From: an uncultured Holdemanella sp.
GTDB taxonomy: Bacteria > Bacillota_I > Bacilli_A > Erysipelotrichales > Erysipelotrichaceae
Length of the DNA: 64,000 bases
Assembly (NCBI RefSeq): GCF_934754935.1
Contig: NZ_CAKVJB010000009.1
Location: 1-64,000 of the forward strand
Reading direction: 5' to 3'
How positions within the stretch are numbered: position 1 is the first letter of the stretch; each line of letters begins with the position of its first letter. Positions 61,127-64,000 of the stretch are shown here, one piece after another. The position numbers were made by a program, and so were the translations under genes. The notes beneath the pieces are model-generated. The model made no database searches, had not been told where the DNA came from, and saw only the letters and a list, made by a program, of their open reading frames with translations.

Positions 61127-61805
61127 CATTATCTCCAGCAACCAAACGATAGCCAACTTGTCTTACGGATTGAATCCAATGTGCATATTCAATACCTAGT
61201 TTTTTTCGTAATGAATTAATATGCACATCTAACGTTCTACTTTCACCAATAAAATCATATCCCCAAATTTGGTTGATCAACTCTTCACGAGAAACGGCTC
61301 TACCTTCATTTTTAGCTAAATATTTAAGAAGTTCAAATTCTTTATATGTTAATTCAACAGGCTCTTCATGAATCGTTACAATTCGTTTATCCAAATCAAT
61401 ACATAATCCGTGAATTTGAATCAAACGCTCATCCTTTTTACTTCTTCTTAGTAAAGATCGAATGCGGGCTGCAAGTTCTAAAACGCTAAATGGTTTTGTC
61501 AAATAGTCATCAGCCCCTAGATCTAATCCCATGATTTTATCTAATTCTTTATCTTTTGCGCTTAATATAATAACTGGTAAATCTTTTAAGGATGCTTTCG
61601 AACGAATGAACTTTAAGATATCATACCCATTCATGCCTGGAAGCATTAAATCTAGAATGGCTAAATCGACTTTATTGTCTTGAAGATAATCATATGCATC
61701 TTTTCCATTTTCAAAATCAACTAACTCATAATTAAAACTAGCCAATGTTAATTTCAATAATTGGCGAATATTTTCATCATCTTCTACAATTAAAACTCTT
61801 TCCAT
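61119..61805 (-). CDS. OmpR/PhoB-family response regulator
   Basis: 228 residues. Receiver with acidic pair EDD (8-10), phosphorylated Asp52 in AILDLMLPG and Lys in LTKPF. The winged HTH follows (LTYKEFELLKYLAKNEGRAV, SRTLDVHINSLRKKLG). Phosphate- or cell-wall-stress-type regulator; target genes not evident here. Confidence 0.95.
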   Translation of the reverse strand: MERVLIVEDDENIRQLLKLTLASFNYELVDFENGKDAYDYLQDNKVDLAILDLMLPGMNGYDILKFIRSKASLKDLPVIILSAKDKELDKIMGLDLGADDYLTKPFSVLELAARIRSLLRRSKKDERLIQIHGLCIDLDKRIVTIHEEPVELTYKEFELLKYLAKNEGRAVSREELINQIWGYDFIGESRTLDVHINSLRKKLGIEYAHWIQSVRQVGYRLVAGDNDA

Positions 61806-61847
61806 ATCATCAACCTCTTTTTTGTCATTTTATCATGAATGCAAGTA

Positions 61848-61882
61848 AAAAAGGAGTAAAGTTTATTTAACATTACTCCTTA
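61848..61882 (-). terminator. Terminator of gpmI
   Basis: On the minus strand AAGGAGTAA and TTTACTCCTT pair around an 11-base loop and run into TTTTTTAC, shortly after the gpmI stop. Confidence 0.75.
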
Positions 61883-61892
61883 AAAGTCAGAT

Positions 61893-63431
61893 TTATTTTT
61901 TTAAAGATGGGTTCCAGTGTTCGTTTGGTTCTAATCCTAAGAAATCACAAACTGTAGCTGCAACATTTGACAATCCTAGATCTTCGCCTTCTTTTAATTC
62001 ACATTCTGCATTATATACAATGAATGGAACTGGTGCTAATGTATGGCTAGTCTTACTTTCATCATCCGCATTACCGTGGTCTGCAGTTACTAATAAAATA
62101 CCATTTACTTTATTTACAGATTCAATAACACGTGCAAGTTCTAAGTCTACAGATTCAACACCGATAATAGTTGCTGGTAAACTTCCAGTGTGTCCTACCA
62201 TGTCACCATTTGGATAGTTTGTACGAATGAAATCATAGTTTCCACTTTCGATTGCTTCACACAATTTATCAGTGATTTCAGCAGCCTTCATCCAAGGTCT
62301 TTGTTCAAATGGAACTACATCACTTGGAATCTCAACATAAGTTTCTAAAGACTCATCAAATTTTTCTGAACGGTTACCATTCCAGAAATAAGTAACGTGT
62401 CCGTATTTTTGAGTTTCACTGATTGCATATTCACGAATTCCATGTTTACACAATTCTTCAGTTAATGTGTATTTGATTTTTGGTGGTTCAGTCAAATAGT
62501 TCTTTGGAATTTGTAAGTCTGCATCATATTGTAACATACCTGCAAATTTTACATTTGGAACTTTAACACGATCAAATTTATCAAATGAAGCATCTCCATC
62601 AAATGCTAAAGAGATTTCTTGAGCACGGTCACCACGGAAGTTGAATAATACTACGCTATCACCATCATCGATCGTACCTACTGGAGTACCATCTTTTGCG
62701 ACAACAAATCCTGGAAGATCTTGGTCAACAACGTTTAATTCTTTACGATACGTTTCAATAGCTTCTGTAGTTGAAGCAAATTGTCTTCCTTCACCCATTA
62801 CGTGAATTTTCCATCCACGTTCAACCATAGACCAGTCAGCTTCATAACGGTCCATTGTGATTTGCATACGTCCACCACCACTAGCAATGCATGCGTGGAA
62901 GTTGTCATCATTTAATTCTGCCATAAATGATTCAATATCATTTACATATTCTAAAGCTGAAGTTGCAGGAACATCACGTCCATCAAGTAATGCATGAACA
63001 CGAACTTCTTTAATACCTTCATTTTTAGCTTCTTTGATCAAAGCCTTTAAGTGAGAAATATTAGAGTGTACGTTTCCATCACTTAAAAGACCGATGAAAT
63101 GCATTTTGCTGTCTTTTGCATTTTCAGCTAAATCCTTCCAAGTTTTAGAATTGAAGATTTCTTTAGACTCAATATTTTCGTTAACTAATTTAGCTCCTTG
63201 AGAATAAATTTGTCCACAACCTAAAGCGTTGTGTCCAACTTCTGAGTTACCCATATCTGAATCTGTAGGAAGTCCTACTGCAAGTCCATGAGCACGAAGT
63301 TGTGTATGTGGACATTCTGCCCACAATTTATCAAGTGTTGGTTTGTTGGCTAATGCAACCGCATTGTTCTTCTTGTCTTCACGAATACCAATACCGTCCA
63401 TAACAACCAATATTACTGGTCTTTTTTCCAT
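61893..63431 (-). CDS. gpmI: 2,3-bisphosphoglycerate-independent phosphoglycerate mutase
   Basis: 512 residues. LVVMDGIGIREDKKNNAV with the metal Asp, SDMGNSEVGHNALGCG with the phosphoserine, and VTADHGNADD with the second metal site. Interconverts 3- and 2-phosphoglycerate in glycolysis with Mn2+. Standard length; single gene. Confidence 0.97.
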   Translation of the reverse strand: MEKRPVILVVMDGIGIREDKKNNAVALANKPTLDKLWAECPHTQLRAHGLAVGLPTDSDMGNSEVGHNALGCGQIYSQGAKLVNENIESKEIFNSKTWKDLAENAKDSKMHFIGLLSDGNVHSNISHLKALIKEAKNEGIKEVRVHALLDGRDVPATSALEYVNDIESFMAELNDDNFHACIASGGGRMQITMDRYEADWSMVERGWKIHVMGEGRQFASTTEAIETYRKELNVVDQDLPGFVVAKDGTPVGTIDDGDSVVLFNFRGDRAQEISLAFDGDASFDKFDRVKVPNVKFAGMLQYDADLQIPKNYLTEPPKIKYTLTEELCKHGIREYAISETQKYGHVTYFWNGNRSEKFDESLETYVEIPSDVVPFEQRPWMKAAEITDKLCEAIESGNYDFIRTNYPNGDMVGHTGSLPATIIGVESVDLELARVIESVNKVNGILLVTADHGNADDESKTSHTLAPVPFIVYNAECELKEGEDLGLSNVAATVCDFLGLEPNEHWNPSLKK

Positions 63432-63524
63432 TGTATTTTTCCTCCATTAATCGATAATAATATAACACTAACTAGGCCTTTTTTCAATGAACTCGTCTCA
63501 ACAAATGAAATTTTTCACAAAAAG

Positions 63525-63548
63525 AAAAAGCCGATTAACGGCTTTGAT
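63525..63548 (-). terminator. Terminator of the ABC transporter operon
   Basis: AAAGCCG and CGGCTTT around a 6-base loop, followed by TTCTTTTT on the minus strand; the left arm includes the stop codon of the ATPase gene. Confidence 0.8.
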
Positions 63549-64000
63549 AACGAGATAAAAATTGTTGTGTTCTTTCCTGTTGAGGATGCTCGAACAATTG
63601 TTCAGGCGTACCTTGTTCTGCAATGACACCTTTATCCATGAAAATAACACGATCACTAACTTCTCTGGCAAACTGCATTTCATGTGTCACAATTACCATT
63701 GTCAATCCTTCATTGGCTAGCTTTTTCATAACATCCAAAACATCCCCAACCATTTCTGGGTCTAGTGCACTAGTTGGCTCATCAAATAGTAACACTTCAG
63801 GATCCATGCACAAGGCACGCGCAATCGCAACACGCTGTTTTTGACCACCAGAAAGTTTAGTACTTGGCTTATCGGCAAACTCTTTCATTCCAACTTCATC
63901 TAAGAATTTTAAGGCTGTAGCTTTTGCCTCTTCTTTCGATTTCTTTAAGACACGAATCTGACCTAACATACAATTTTCCAATACAGTCAAATTGTTGAAT
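63535..64000 (-). CDS. Amino acid ABC transporter ATP-binding protein (GlnQ-type), 5' end outside the window
   Basis: The frame is open to the right edge (FNNLTVLENCMLGQIRV), so the Walker A part lies beyond 64000. The visible ~155 residues contain the signature KLSGGQKQRVAIARAL, Walker B LLFDEPTSALDP, the H-loop VTHEMQFAREV and the C-terminal PQQERTQQFLSRY typical of polar-amino-acid (GlnQ/HisP) ATPases. It drives uptake of an amino acid, probably glutamine or another polar one. Confidence 0.93.
   Translation of the reverse strand, partial: FNNLTVLENCMLGQIRVLKKSKEEAKATALKFLDEVGMKEFADKPSTKLSGGQKQRVAIARALCMDPEVLLFDEPTSALDPEMVGDVLDVMKKLANEGLTMVIVTHEMQFAREVSDRVIFMDKGVIAEQGTPEQLFEHPQQERTQQFLSRYQSR

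Overview
The window is low-GC Firmicutes DNA. The core half carries a T-box-controlled asnS, an L20-leader infC-rpmI-rplT operon, the rapZ-yvcK-whiA cluster, rex, CcpA-type cre sites and a lactose PTS. The style of the proteins (IF3 N-terminus, C_GCAxxG_C_C protein, Leloir and lactose-PTS genes next to each other) suggests a gut Erysipelotrichia-like organism. That placement is inference from general resemblance, because there is no rRNA in the window.

Left part, 1-20.9 kb: accessory DNA. From the left edge to 6.3 kb, on the minus strand, there is a tightly overlapping defence operon: a small HTH protein, an N6-adenine methyltransferase, a cytosine-5 methyltransferase, an 851-residue adenine methyltransferase with a PD-(D/E)XK-like N-terminus, and an AlbA_2 (Schlafen-type) gene broken by an amber codon. 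From 6.4 to 12.2 kb lies an integrative mobilizable element backbone: membrane protein, coiled-coil gene, relaxase with a frameshift and an amber codon, an oriT-like GC-rich segment, a mobilization accessory protein, excisionase, XRE repressor with paired operators, tyrosine integrase and Int-arm-like repeats. From 12.3 to 17 kb there is a patchwork of small genes (acetyltransferases, a GyrI-like protein, an orphan nuclease-like protein, small membrane proteins). Most of them are preceded by copies of one short leader motif, and several are broken. From 17.1 to 20.9 kb come an FMN-riboswitch ribU operon, an Rrf2 regulator with visible operators, and two GNAT acetyltransferases.

Right part, 20.9-64 kb: compact core genome with almost no gene decay. 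It holds deoC-manA-sugar reductase; hflX; the Leloir operon galT-galM-galK-galE and the lactose PTS operon lacF-lacE-lacG-HAD with its DeoR-type regulator. Both sugar operons start from promoters of the same design, with a cre site inside the spacer. Next come the ferrous-iron operon feoA-feoA-feoB and a heavy-metal P-type ATPase, both with TTAG/CTAA-type operator palindromes; the translation operon; tRNA-Lys; ABC-F; asnS; rex; a membrane/NusG-II cluster; whiA-yvcK-rapZ; a PhoP/PhoR-type two-component system; gpmI; and a glutamine-type ABC ATPase cut by the right edge.

How the parts fit: imported lactose phosphate is cleaved by LacG. No tagatose-pathway genes are seen here, but a HAD-family gene follows lacG and the Leloir genes lie just beyond it. 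Apparent indels and stops cluster in the left 20 kb and are absent from the right 43 kb, which argues for real decay of mobile DNA rather than poor sequence. No stretch longer than 300 bases lacks a gene or a described element.
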